From: Streptomyces sp. NBC_01353 | Lineage (GTDB): Bacteria; Actinomycetota; Actinomycetes; Streptomycetales; Streptomycetaceae | Assembly (NCBI RefSeq): GCF_036237275.1 | Contig: NZ_CP108352.1 | Coordinates: 434,001-498,000 of the forward strand | DNA: 64,000 nt | Reading direction: 5' to 3' | Part shown: positions 26,614 through 35,776 of the stretch, one piece after another | Numbering within the stretch: the stretch's first letter is position 1 | Layout: the number at the start of each line of letters is the position of its first letter | Position numbers and translations under genes: made by a program | The notes under the pieces: model-generated | Database searches by the model: none | Seen by the model: the letters and a program-made list of their open reading frames with translations, nothing else | Told to the model about the DNA's origin: nothing

Positions 26614-28209
26614 TCAGCGGACGGGGATGAGGACGCCGGGGCTGAGGACGCCGGACGGGTCGACCTCGGCCTTGACCGCCTGCAGCATGCGGACTCCCAG
26701 GGGGCCGATCTCGCGGGCGTACCAGTCACGGTGGTCGGTGCCGACGCCGTGGTGGTGGCTGATGGTGCCGCCCGCCGTCAGGATCGCGTCGTTGGCGGCC
26801 CGCTTCACGGGGTCCCAGTGGGCGACCGCGTCCTCGCCCTGCGCCGAGACGACGGTGAAGTACAGCGAGGCACCGTTCTCGTACGTGTGGGAGATGTGGC
26901 ACATGACGAGCGGCGGGGTTCCGGCCTCGGTGAGGGCGCTGGTCAACGCGTTGCGCACCCCCGCGTACAGCTCGGGCAGCGTGGACCAGAACCCGGCGGT
27001 CTCGAGCGTCTCGGCGAAGGCGCCGGCGTCGAGCAGAGCGTCGCGCAGGTAGGGGGCGTTGTAGCGCCCGTGCTCCCACCGGTCGCCCGGTTCCTCGCCG
27101 ACGTACTCGCCACCAGCGTCGAGCAGGATCTCGCGCGCGGCGGCGCGGCGGGTCTCGGTCTCGGCCTCGGTGCCCTCGTAGCCGGCGATCGCCATGCAGC
27201 CGGAGCTCGGCGGGGTGTCGGCGGCGCCGATGGCGTCCGGCTGCGCGAGTCCGATGAAGGTCTCGGTCTCGTCCGACAGTCGCAGCACGGTGGGGCGCGG
27301 GCCGTCCTGGGCGAGTCGGCGCAGGGCGGCGGCCCCGGCCTCGAAGGAGGCGAAGCGCCAGCCCTCGTAGACGCGCTTCTGCGGCAGGGGGCGGATGCGG
27401 ACGGTCACCGCCGTGATGACTCCGAGGGCGCCTTCAGAGCCGAGGATCAGCTGACGCAGGTCGGGGCCGGCGGCCGAGCGGGGGGCACGTCCGGTCTGCA
27501 AGGTGCCCTCGGGGGTGGCGACGGTGAGGGCGAGGACCATCTCGTCGAAGCGGCCGTATCCGGCGGAGGCCTGGCCGCTGGAACGGGCCGCGGCGAAGCC
27601 GCCGACGGATGCCCACTCGAACGACTGCGGGAAGTGGCCGAGGGTCCAGCCCTTCTCGTTCAGCAGCGCCTCGACCTGGGGGCCGCGCAGTCCGGGCTGC
27701 AGTGTCGCGGTGCGGGACACCTCGTCGACGGCGAGCAGCTGGTCGAGGCGGCGCAGGTCGAGGGCGACGAACGGCCGCTTCGTCTCGGGCGCGAGGCCTC
27801 CGACGACGGACGTACCGCCGCCGAACGGAACGGCGGACAGGCCGTGGGCGGCGCAGGCACGCAGCACGGCCAGCACCTCGTCGTGGGTGGCCGGGAGTAC
27901 GACGGCGGCCGGGATGTCGTCGACCTCGCCGGCCCGGATGCGCAGCAGGTCGGGGGTGGACTTGCCGCGGGTGTGCCGGATACGGCTCTCGGCGTCGTCG
28001 CGCAGCGCGTCCTGAGCCGCGAGCGCCGACGTGAGTGCGGCGCGCGCCTCGTCGGTCAGCGTCGGGGCGGGGAGCTCGATGTCGTCGAGGGTCGAGGGTC
28101 CGCTTGCGCGGGGGGTGACGCCGAGCAGGTCACGCAGCAGGCCGGTCACCGCGTCGGGCAGGGGGGCCGCCTTGGCCGGGTCGCCCCAGCCGCTCCACAA
28201 CATGTCCAC
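26614..28209 (-). CDS. FAD-binding oxidase, alkyl-DHAP synthase (AGPS)-like, second copy
   Basis: 531 residues from a GTG at 28209 (reads MDMLWSGWGDP, the W(S/W)GWG motif of the family). The FAD_binding_4 domain is at residues 95-265 (PFGGGTSVVGGLAPET; LILGSEGALGVITAVTV), then the FAD-oxidase C domain. The His loop HHHGVGTDHRDWY is at 485-497, equivalent to the AGPS active site. It is a clear paralogue of 4592-6223 but diverged. It is divergent from a TetR gene (75 bp between starts) and upstream of the lipid kinase. In eukaryotic ether-lipid synthesis AGPS makes alkyl-DHAP; the bacterial substrate is unproven. Confidence 0.85.
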   Translation of the reverse strand: MDMLWSGWGDPAKAAPLPDAVTGLLRDLLGVTPRASGPSTLDDIELPAPTLTDEARAALTSALAAQDALRDDAESRIRHTRGKSTPDLLRIRAGEVDDIPAAVVLPATHDEVLAVLRACAAHGLSAVPFGGGTSVVGGLAPETKRPFVALDLRRLDQLLAVDEVSRTATLQPGLRGPQVEALLNEKGWTLGHFPQSFEWASVGGFAAARSSGQASAGYGRFDEMVLALTVATPEGTLQTGRAPRSAAGPDLRQLILGSEGALGVITAVTVRIRPLPQKRVYEGWRFASFEAGAAALRRLAQDGPRPTVLRLSDETETFIGLAQPDAIGAADTPPSSGCMAIAGYEGTEAETETRRAAAREILLDAGGEYVGEEPGDRWEHGRYNAPYLRDALLDAGAFAETLETAGFWSTLPELYAGVRNALTSALTEAGTPPLVMCHISHTYENGASLYFTVVSAQGEDAVAHWDPVKRAANDAILTAGGTISHHHGVGTDHRDWYAREIGPLGVRMLQAVKAEVDPSGVLSPGVLIPVR

Positions 28210-28283
28210 TTCGAGAAGTTCCTCTCGGTCTGTTTCACGGACGGTGCTGCCGCTCGGCCCGTACTGGCATTACACTGTGACAG

Positions 28284-28943
28284 ATGACGCCCATTCGTCA
28301 CAACCATTCGGACCGCAGCAACTCGGACCGCGGCCACTCCGACCGCAGCCAGTCGGACCGCAGCCGCACCGAGGCAGATCCTGTGCTGGACGCGGTACGC
28401 GACTGCGTGCTCGCCGTCGGCGTACGGCGCACCACCCTCACCGACGTCGCCCGGCGCGCGGGCGTGTCCCGGATGACGCTGTACCGGCGATGGCCCGACG
28501 TCCGCAGCCTCGTCGGCGACCTGATGACCCGTGAGTGGATCGCCGTCGCCGCCGACGCCATGCCGACCGGCGGCGACAGCCGACCCGTCCGGTCGCGGAT
28601 CGTGGACGGGCTCGTCGCCGGCGCCGCCGCGTTCCGAGCCCACCCGCTCTTCCACAAGATCCTCGACGTGGACCCCGAACTGCTGCTGCCCTACATCCTC
28701 GACCGCCGGGGCGCCAGCCAGGAGGCCTTCCTCCGCCTCCTCGTCACTGCGCTCGGCGAAGGCCACGAGGACGGGTCCGTACGCCGCGCCCCCACGGACC
28801 GGCAGGCCCGGTCCCTGCTGCTCGTCGTGCAGTCCTTCACGCTCTCGCTGCGCACCATGACCGACGAGACCGATCCCGAACTGAGCGAAGCCGCCTTCCT
28901 CGACGAGCTGCGCACCCTGCTGGAGAGGACCCTCACCCCATGA
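28284..28943 (+). CDS. TetR-family regulator with repetitive N terminus
   Basis: 219 residues. The first 28 residues are built of SDR-type repeats (HSDRSNSDRGHSDRSQSDRS). The helix-turn-helix follows at residues 38-82 (VLAVGVRRTTLTDVARRAGV, SRMTLYRRWPDVRSLVGDLM). The C-terminal domain has RAHPLFHKILDVDPELLLPY. It overlaps GlpD by 4 bp (ATGA) and is divergent from the AGPS-like gene, so it probably regulates both. An internal ATG could be the true start, which would remove the repeats; the repeat-containing start has no strong ribosome site. Confidence 0.85.
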   Translation: MTPIRHNHSDRSNSDRGHSDRSQSDRSRTEADPVLDAVRDCVLAVGVRRTTLTDVARRAGVSRMTLYRRWPDVRSLVGDLMTREWIAVAADAMPTGGDSRPVRSRIVDGLVAGAAAFRAHPLFHKILDVDPELLLPYILDRRGASQEAFLRLLVTALGEGHEDGSVRRAPTDRQARSLLLVVQSFTLSLRTMTDETDPELSEAAFLDELRTLLERTLTP

Positions 28944-30514
28944 GCCCCGTGACCCCCCAGAGCCCCACTCGGCCCGGCTCCTCGCTCAACGCCGAGCGCC
29001 GGAGCCGTGAACTCGCCGAACTCGCCGAACTCGCCGACGGCACCGAGATCGACGTCCTGGTCGTCGGACTCGGCGCCACCGGAGCCGGAGCCGCACTCGA
29101 CGCGGCCACGCGCGGGCTCACCGTCGCCGCGATCGACGCCCACGACCTCGCGTTCGGCACATCTCGCTGGAGCTCCAAGCTGATTCACGGCGGACTGCGC
29201 TACCTCGCCACCGGACAGCTCGACGTCGCCCACGAGAGCGCCGTCGAACGCGGCATCCTGATGGAACGGACCGCGCCCCACCTGGTCCGCGCCCAGCCCT
29301 TCGTCCTGCCCCTCACCCCGCTCGTCAGCCGCGGTCAGGCCGCCCTCGCCCGCGCCGGCTTCATCGCCGGCGACCTGCTGCGCGCCTCCGCCCGTACATC
29401 ACGCGCCACCCTCCCCGCGCCACGCACCCTGTCCGCCGTCGAGACGCGCCACCTCGCCCCGGCTCTGCGCACCACGGGACTGCGCGGCGGGCTGCTCTCC
29501 TGGGACGGCCAACTCACCGACGACGCCCGGCTCGTCACCGCGATCGCCCGTACGGCGGCCGCGCACGGCGCCCGCATCCTGACCCGTACCCGCGCGCTCC
29601 AACTCACCGGCGACGGCGCACTGGTCCGCGACGAGACGACCGGACAGGAGCTGCGCATCCGCGCGAGGGCCGTCGTCAACGCGGCCGGGGTGTGGGCGGG
29701 CGGCCTCGTCGACGACATACGGCTGCGGCCCTCCCGCGGCACCCACCTCGTCCTGCGCGACGTGGACCTCGGCCGCCTCTCCGCCGGCCTGCACATCCCG
29801 ATCCCGGGCGAGACGAACCGCTTCGTCCTCGTCCTCCCCCAGGGGGACGGCCGGGTGTACGTGGGGCTCACCGACGAGCCCGTCGAGGGCGACGTCCCCG
29901 ACGTGCCGGACGTTCCCGAGACCGACATCGGCTTCCTCCTCGACGTCCTCGGCTCCGCCCTCGACGTCACCCTCCACCGCGCAGACGTGGTCGGGGCCTT
30001 CGCCGGCCTGCGACCCCTCCTCGACACCAGTGGGTCGGGAGGCCGCACCGCCGACATCTCGCGCAAGCACGCCGTCCTCACCTCCCCCGAAGGCATCGTC
30101 ACCGTCGTCGGCGGCAAACTCACCACCTACCGGCGCATGGCCCAGGACGCCGTCGACGCCGCCGTGGCCGCCCGGGCCCTCACCGCCGGCCCCTGCCGCA
30201 CCGCCTCCGTGCCCCTCGTCGGCGCCGCCCGGCCACAGGCCCTCGCCAACCTCGACGTCCCCACTCGCCTCGTACGCCGCTACGGCATCGAAGCACCCGC
30301 CGTGCACGACTTGGGCGTCAAGAATCCGGAACTCGCCGAGCCCGTCGTCCCCGGCCACCCCGTCACCTGCGCCGAACTGCTCTGGGCCGTGCGCCATGAA
30401 GGCGCACTGGACGCGTCCGACCTCCTCGACCGCCGCACCCGCATCGGCCTCGTCGCGGAGGACCGCGACACGGCCGAGCGGGCTGCCCTCGGGGTGTTCA
30501 CACAGACGGCCTGA
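28940..30514 (+). CDS. glpD: Glycerol-3-phosphate dehydrogenase (FAD-dependent, GlpD family)
   Basis: 524 residues; ATG overlaps the TetR stop (ATGA). The N-terminal FAD Rossmann motif is VLVVGLGATGAGAALDAATR at residues 36-55. SSKLIHGGLRYLATGQ is the GlpD signature, DARLVTAIARTAAAHGA the second, and ADISRKHAVL with VVGGKLTTYRRMAQDAVDAA the C-terminal FAD-binding region. The DAO_C cap follows and ends DTAERAALGVFTQTA. It oxidises glycerol-3-phosphate to DHAP and passes electrons to quinones at the membrane. Its DHAP product and the neighbouring AGPS-like and lipid-kinase genes argue for coupling to glycerolipid metabolism. Streptomyces usually have more than one copy. Confidence 0.88.
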   Translation: MSPVTPQSPTRPGSSLNAERRSRELAELAELADGTEIDVLVVGLGATGAGAALDAATRGLTVAAIDAHDLAFGTSRWSSKLIHGGLRYLATGQLDVAHESAVERGILMERTAPHLVRAQPFVLPLTPLVSRGQAALARAGFIAGDLLRASARTSRATLPAPRTLSAVETRHLAPALRTTGLRGGLLSWDGQLTDDARLVTAIARTAAAHGARILTRTRALQLTGDGALVRDETTGQELRIRARAVVNAAGVWAGGLVDDIRLRPSRGTHLVLRDVDLGRLSAGLHIPIPGETNRFVLVLPQGDGRVYVGLTDEPVEGDVPDVPDVPETDIGFLLDVLGSALDVTLHRADVVGAFAGLRPLLDTSGSGGRTADISRKHAVLTSPEGIVTVVGGKLTTYRRMAQDAVDAAVAARALTAGPCRTASVPLVGAARPQALANLDVPTRLVRRYGIEAPAVHDLGVKNPELAEPVVPGHPVTCAELLWAVRHEGALDASDLLDRRTRIGLVAEDRDTAERAALGVFTQTA

Positions 30515-30712
30515 CCCGCGGAGCCGGCCTTGGGGCCGGGCCGCGCGGTCCGGCTCCGAGATCGGGCCCCGGCTGCCTGGCCCATGATCGGGCCTCGTGG
30601 AGAGGCCCTGCGGCAGGGCACCGCTGCCCGCCCCGTACCAGTGGCGCCCGACCGAGCATCGTCACGCCCCCATGGGGTAGGCGGGCGGTACGCACAGCCC
30701 GAAGGAGGAGTC

Positions 30713-30859
30713 ATGTCCGGATTCATCACGCGTATCAAGCAGTTCACCCGTACCCCGCAGGGACAGCGGGTCATCACCTCGGCCCGGCGCGCCGCCACCG
30801 ACCCGCGCAAGCGCGCCCAGGCGCGCTCGCTGCTCGATCGATTGCGTGGGCGCCGGTGA
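30713..30859 (+). CDS. Small basic protein
   Basis: 48 residues, ATG at 30713 with an excellent GGAGGAG four bases before it. It is highly basic (about a third Arg/Lys): FITRIKQFTRTPQGQRVITS and a C terminus LLDRLRGRR. Such short Arg-rich proteins are common and conserved in Streptomyces, with no assigned role; a nucleic-acid or membrane association is only a guess. It lies alone between GlpD and the large leftward gene. Confidence 0.7.
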   Translation: MSGFITRIKQFTRTPQGQRVITSARRAATDPRKRAQARSLLDRLRGRR

Positions 30860-30957
30860 CGAGGCGGCAGCCGCGAGAGGGCCGGCACAGTCAGGCTTGC
30901 GCTGACGGGGATGCCTCTCGTGGCGGGACGCGCGAACACTCCCCCGACCCCACTCGG

Positions 30958-33900
30958 TCACCCAAGTAGGCGCCTTTCCCACGCCCGCGTGAACAGCGTG
31001 GGCAAAGGGGCGGAGGACACCGCGGCCATGTGGGACGTCGACCGGTGCTCTCGGGCCAGTGGCAGCAGACCGAGCTTCGCCACTTCGATCGGGAGGCGGG
31101 GCGGCTTCCGTTCCTGCCAGGCGCCCGGCAGGAAGAGGGAGCGGCCCGCTCGCGGCCTGACGGCGCGCAGCACTCGGCCCGACGCGCCCAGTTCGGCCTC
31201 GGCCTCCTTGAAGCGGGTGGGCTTCCACCCGGTCCACGCCTTGACGTTGCGGTCCGTCGGGTCCGGCAGGGCGAGCAGCATCAGATAGAGCGCGGCGGCG
31301 TCCTCGCTCAGTCCGAAGGCCTTGGCGCACTCCTCGACGAGATGCGGTACGGAGCGCGTGGGGTCCTGCTCCCAGCCCGGGGGCCGCTCGCCGTCCGAGG
31401 CAAGGTGCTCGCCGAGCGCGGCGAAGTCGTCGCTCAGCAGCAGCCTCAGGTCGGCGAGGGCGGGCAGCCCGGAGGGGCTGGGCAGCCACTGGGAGGGCAG
31501 CACGGAGTCGAGGTAGGCGTCCAGAGTGTCCAACAGCGGATCGTCGGCCCCCTTGAGCGCGGCGGGGTCCACGCGTAGATGACGCATGTCGTAGGTCGGG
31601 TCGGCCACCTCGGTGACCGCCGGATGGGTGGTGAGCGCCTCGGTGGAGGGAGGCTCCCCCATCAGGTAGTTGCTCTGCAGTGAGAAGAGCGTGATCGGGC
31701 CGGGAACCGAGGCCAGGTCCTCGCGAAGCCTGGAGATCGCCGCCCCGACCGCGGACCGCAGCGGATCGCCGGCCGGAGTGCGGTAGGCGGTCCAGGCGGC
31801 CGTCCTCGGCAGGGCCGACGGCCGGGGTTCACCCACCAGGCCCGCCCGGTGCTGGTCGAGGCAGTGTGCCCCGGTGGCGAGGCGCCCCAGGAGAGAGGGA
31901 AGCCGCAGGTGGGGCCACCAGCGCTCGCCCCGGCGCTCGGATGGGGCGAGGGCCGGCTCGCCCTTGGGCGGGAGCATCTCCCTGACTGCGAGAGGCAGTA
32001 GTGCGGTGGGTACGGGCAGGGGGCTTCCCAGCTCCTGCAGCCACCACTCGGCGGCGCGGTCCACGTCGGGGCCCGTGGTCCACAGCTGCCCGGGATCGTC
32101 GGGGAGGAGTTTGTCGTAGAACGTCGTGATGAACCGGGAGCCGAGCGCGGACGTCAGGGCGGCGGCTGCCTGGTCCGCCTCGCTGCGTCGGATCTTCCAG
32201 GTCTCCAGGTCGGCGGAGGGGTGACGGGAGAGGTAGTCGTCCTCCTCTTCCAACTGGTGCGGCGCGCAGGGGACGTGTGCCATCAACAGCACGGTGGCCT
32301 CCACCGGCGAGAGGCCCAACCGCTCGGCGAGGGCTCCGGCGAGCTCCGGACGGGCCGGTGCCGGGCCGTGCTCGCGGTACAGCGCGGCGAAGCGCGCGAA
32401 CCAGCCGGCCGGGCGCACCGGCTCGAGCACATGGGCACGCGTGAGCTTCACTCCTGCGGGTGCCAGTGGGCCGTCGTCGGCGAAGGAGCCGTCGGGGGCG
32501 TACTCCCACAGCATCCGGTGGGGCTTTGTCCCTCCGCCGACCACTACGACGGCGACGGACGTGGCCGTCCGGAAGACCTGCCCCTGGTCAGGGTTGTAGG
32601 CGCCGGTACGGTACTCGGGCGCCTCGCAGTGGACGATCCGCCATCGACCCGATTCACCGGCTGCGACCGGATGGGTTGCGTACGTCATCAGCGACTGTGC
32701 CGCCGGGCCGCCCGGCCTGGAGGAGACGGCGCACAGGGCGAGGGGCGCGGCGTAGGCGTGCGCGCGGTGGAACACGTCGTAGCGGAGCGACATGTCGAAC
32801 CTGGTGCTGGGCTGCGCAAGATCACCTCCCCAGACGGCGGTGTCCTGCTCCGTAAACCGCATCATCTGACGGGCCATCCGGACGAAGGGTGCTTCCCGCC
32901 CGGCCTCGGGGGCCGGCTTCGCGTCGTCCTCGTCGGGGGTGAGGCGGCGGACGAGCCTCTCAAGGCCGGCGCGGCAGTTGACGGCCATCACCACGGAGCG
33001 TGCGGCCAGGCTGTTCATCGGTTCGCCCAGCTGCGGCAGCGCTTCCAGGATCGGTCCGCGATTGGGGCCCCGGACACCCTCCCGCTCGACGCCGTAGGGC
33101 TGGAGCCTGCCCAGCGCCTCCTCCACCTGTGCACGCGAGACGGTGTCGGGCAGCTCGGCCATCAGCAGCGTCATGACATCCACCGCCGCGAACTCCGCGG
33201 CAGCGTCCGCGTCCTTGAGGAGCAGGTCCACCGCCACGCCCACGTGGACGAAGCGGCCGAGCAGCAGGACCAGTTCCTCGAAGTCGACCCCCGCGCGCAG
33301 CTTCGCCCGCTCGCGGTCGCACCAGGCACGGATCTCCTCGTGCCCGACCGGGTTGTCGAACAGCTCGGGGATCTGCTGCCAGCCCTTTGTTTCGTGCGGC
33401 TGGTACCAGCTGTTGGACGCCAGGTCCTTGGTGGTCATCTCCAGGTCGGCACGTACCCGTGCCCGCAGCTCGCGACCGAAGCGCTCGTCCGCCTGCAGAT
33501 GCTCCAGCTTCGGCCGGCGGCCGAGCAGGAGGGTGTACAGCTGCGACGGGCCGAGGAGCTCCGGCGGGTCTGCGACAGGCGCGCCGTGCTCCAGCAGGAG
33601 GTCGATCAGGTCGAGAGGCGTCCTTGCGTCACCTCGGTCGCCGAACCGCCGGTAACGGAACGTCACGGGGACACCGTCGGCCGCCAGCCGCGGCGCGATC
33701 ATCTCGGCGATCTCGTACATGACGGGCCAGGGGCCGTGATGGTGGCTGTTCGTCCGGACACACTCGGAGAGCCAGACCGCGGCCTCACCCGCGGGCAGAC
33801 CCTCGGCCTCACCGGTGAGCCGTGCCAGCACACCGGTGCGCTCCAGCAGCGCCCGCCACAGCGTGGGCGTGTCGCCGAAGTGACTCGGACGCAGCTTCAG

Positions 33901-35022
33901 CACGTGGTCGACCGCTGCGGAGGCGTTGTCACCCAGGAGGTCCATGGCCGCGCCCTTGAGGCAGTCGGTCCAGAACTTGTCGTCGCGCAGCGAGATACCG
34001 CCGGCCGCGAATATCTCGCCGAGCAGCGTGGCCAGTTCCCTCTCGGGGTCGAGGCCGGCGGCCTTGGCGATCTTGCGTACGTCGGCGGCCAGCTGCGGGT
34101 ACACCTCGGACGACGCCTGGACGCGGCGGATCGCCACCAGACGGAAGCGGGCGAGATCCGCCTCGGTCGCCACTCCCTTGACGGCCAGCTCGCGGGCCCA
34201 GGCGCGCAGGACCGTGACGGAGAGGGCCTTGCCCTCGGCGTACGCGAGGTAGCGGCCCAGCAGCCACTCCTTGTCGACCCTGCGGGCGTGCACTCGCTCG
34301 GCCGTGCGGGCACGCCCGAACCAGGCGGCGGCAGTCGCCTGCTCGCGCTGCATCAGGGCCAGGTCTGCCATCTCGTCGAGGAGAGTGATCAGCAGCGCCG
34401 GAGCCGACTCCTCCAGCCCATCGAGGACGCTGTCGACGTCCGTCTTGAAGACGAAACGCCACTCGCTCGTGCGTCCCTGCAAGGTGAGGAGCTTCTCGGT
34501 CGCCAGCTCCTCACAGCCTGGGTGGGCGGCGATGATCCGCTCAGGGAAGGGGATCACACCGTCGGAGAGGTCCGGTATGCCGGTGGAGAAGCATCCGTCC
34601 GGCTCCCAGTGCTCCCCGCGCATCAAGCGGTCGCGGTACGGGATGAGTTGCTCGGGAAGCAGTTGGGTCAGCGTGTGGCCGTCGAACCCGACATACGTAC
34701 GGGCCCACAGGCCACCGTCGCCCAACTCATCGGTGAGCTCGACGTGCTCGGTCTCCAGCGCCTCCCGCCACAGCGGATCGGCATCGGCCAGTGCACGCGG
34801 CACGTTCGCCCCGGCCGGCGCCCACTCCCCGGCCTGCTGGCGGCACACCTCACGGTGCTTCCTCAGATGCTTCCGTGCCTCGAGCAGCGCATCGAGCCCC
34901 GGTGCGCCGGCGATGGGGCCGGGGAAGTTCTTCAGTCTCCGACCCTGCGGGTTGCGGTAGACGATCTCCAGATCATCCGTCAGTTCTGCGGTGTAGCCGT
35001 TCTTTTCGACACGCGTGCCCAT
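30958..35022 (-). CDS. Very large MolR/YehI-like (DUF4132-type) protein
   Basis: 1354 residues, start MGTRVEKNGYTAELTDDLEI. The opening block, IVYRNPQGRRLKNFPGP followed by LEARKHLRKHREVCRQQ, resembles the N-terminal region of E. coli YehI/MolR-type DUF4132 proteins (GYTL...N..GK.LK.VP...L.....HR..CR). The rest is soluble, Leu/Ala/Arg-rich and helical, with no Walker motifs, signal or membrane segment. MolR has been linked to molybdate regulation, but the biochemical role of the family is unknown. In enterobacteria yehI lies near yehLMPQ (AAA, unknown, vWA, SWIM); SWIM-like and vWA genes occur here at 60.9-64 kb. The family link is by eye and should be treated as tentative. Confidence 0.55.
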   Translation of the reverse strand: MGTRVEKNGYTAELTDDLEIVYRNPQGRRLKNFPGPIAGAPGLDALLEARKHLRKHREVCRQQAGEWAPAGANVPRALADADPLWREALETEHVELTDELGDGGLWARTYVGFDGHTLTQLLPEQLIPYRDRLMRGEHWEPDGCFSTGIPDLSDGVIPFPERIIAAHPGCEELATEKLLTLQGRTSEWRFVFKTDVDSVLDGLEESAPALLITLLDEMADLALMQREQATAAAWFGRARTAERVHARRVDKEWLLGRYLAYAEGKALSVTVLRAWARELAVKGVATEADLARFRLVAIRRVQASSEVYPQLAADVRKIAKAAGLDPERELATLLGEIFAAGGISLRDDKFWTDCLKGAAMDLLGDNASAAVDHVLKLRPSHFGDTPTLWRALLERTGVLARLTGEAEGLPAGEAAVWLSECVRTNSHHHGPWPVMYEIAEMIAPRLAADGVPVTFRYRRFGDRGDARTPLDLIDLLLEHGAPVADPPELLGPSQLYTLLLGRRPKLEHLQADERFGRELRARVRADLEMTTKDLASNSWYQPHETKGWQQIPELFDNPVGHEEIRAWCDRERAKLRAGVDFEELVLLLGRFVHVGVAVDLLLKDADAAAEFAAVDVMTLLMAELPDTVSRAQVEEALGRLQPYGVEREGVRGPNRGPILEALPQLGEPMNSLAARSVVMAVNCRAGLERLVRRLTPDEDDAKPAPEAGREAPFVRMARQMMRFTEQDTAVWGGDLAQPSTRFDMSLRYDVFHRAHAYAAPLALCAVSSRPGGPAAQSLMTYATHPVAAGESGRWRIVHCEAPEYRTGAYNPDQGQVFRTATSVAVVVVGGGTKPHRMLWEYAPDGSFADDGPLAPAGVKLTRAHVLEPVRPAGWFARFAALYREHGPAPARPELAGALAERLGLSPVEATVLLMAHVPCAPHQLEEEDDYLSRHPSADLETWKIRRSEADQAAAALTSALGSRFITTFYDKLLPDDPGQLWTTGPDVDRAAEWWLQELGSPLPVPTALLPLAVREMLPPKGEPALAPSERRGERWWPHLRLPSLLGRLATGAHCLDQHRAGLVGEPRPSALPRTAAWTAYRTPAGDPLRSAVGAAISRLREDLASVPGPITLFSLQSNYLMGEPPSTEALTTHPAVTEVADPTYDMRHLRVDPAALKGADDPLLDTLDAYLDSVLPSQWLPSPSGLPALADLRLLLSDDFAALGEHLASDGERPPGWEQDPTRSVPHLVEECAKAFGLSEDAAALYLMLLALPDPTDRNVKAWTGWKPTRFKEAEAELGASGRVLRAVRPRAGRSLFLPGAWQERKPPRLPIEVAKLGLLPLAREHRSTSHMAAVSSAPLPTLFTRAWERRLLG

Positions 35023-35164
35023 GCGTCGGTCTCCCCGTCGTGCTGATCAATGACTCCACGCTACGCGGCGTCACTGACATCGCCGCTCGCACGTCACGCA
35101 CACCCGAACCTCCACACTCTCCGGAATCACCGCCTGCTCGTGCCGGCCCGAGGACTCACTCTCT

Positions 35165-35336
35165 GCCGCAGGAGGGCGAAGCCGGTCATGCAGCCGGCGA
35201 GGGCGGCGGTCGGTACGAGGCCGATCACGGAGAGAGGGACGTCCAGGTCGGCGGCGACGGTGGTGAGCGCGGGCTGGAGTGCGTAGTTGTTGGCGATCGC
35301 CGTTCCGGCCATGGCGGCGAGGAGGAGCGTGCCGCC
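35165..35336 (-). pseudogene. MFS transporter N-terminal remnant
   Basis: About 57 codons on the minus strand read GGTLLLAAMAGTAIANNYAL, QPALTTVAADLDVPLSVIGL and PTAALAGCMTGFALL, the first two membrane segments of a major-facilitator transporter (ANNYALQPALT is typical of EmrD/YgaY-like members). The frame then turns into Arg-rich sequence and stops. The rest of the roughly 400-residue protein is gone. It abuts a fragment of another gene on the opposite strand. Confidence 0.65.
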
Positions 35337-35352
35337 TCGGGGAAGAGGGCGC

Positions 35353-35637
35353 CTCCTCGGTGCCGCCCTGGAGAAGATCACCGGCGCCCGGCTGGACCTC
35401 CTGCTCGAGCGGGAGGTCCTGGGTCCGCTCGGTCTGCGCGAGAGCCGTAACAGCTTCACGCCCGACATCCCGACACCCGTCCTCCATGCCTTCACCGCGG
35501 AGCGCGGGACGTACGAGGAGTCCACCTTCTGGAACCCCTCGTGGACCACTGCCCCGGACGGCCACAGCGCCCACGTGATCGCCCAACGAATCGCCGCCGC
35601 CCTCGCTCCGGCTCACGCGATCCCCGACTTCGGCTGA
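35353..35637 (+). pseudogene. Serine hydrolase (beta-lactamase class C family) C-terminal remnant
   Basis: 95 codons read LLGAALEKITGARLDLLLER, VLGPLGLRESRNSFT and ERGTYEESTFWNPSWTTAP, the region after the SxxK and YxN motifs in class C beta-lactamase-like esterases. The active-site part is absent, and after TTAP the text changes to an unrelated-looking DGHSAHVIAQRIAAALAPA before the stop, suggesting a second internal deletion. Non-functional. Confidence 0.65.
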
Positions 35638-35776
35638 GCCGCGTCCCGCACGTGGTACGCCACCCTCACCGCGCCGGGCGTAGCTGTGAGGGGTGGCTCG
35701 TCACGGGCCTCCGAGGGCTCATGCCGAAGGCACCGACCGTCGATCCGGTCGGCCGAATGAGGATGGCTTGCCACTC

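Noticed and set aside
26380..28287. 635-codon plus-strand frame
   Set aside because: Antisense to the second AGPS-like gene; no recognisable domain.
32221..35046. 941-codon open frame on the plus strand
   Set aside because: Antisense to the 1354-residue gene; low-complexity Arg/Gly/Val text without any family feature.
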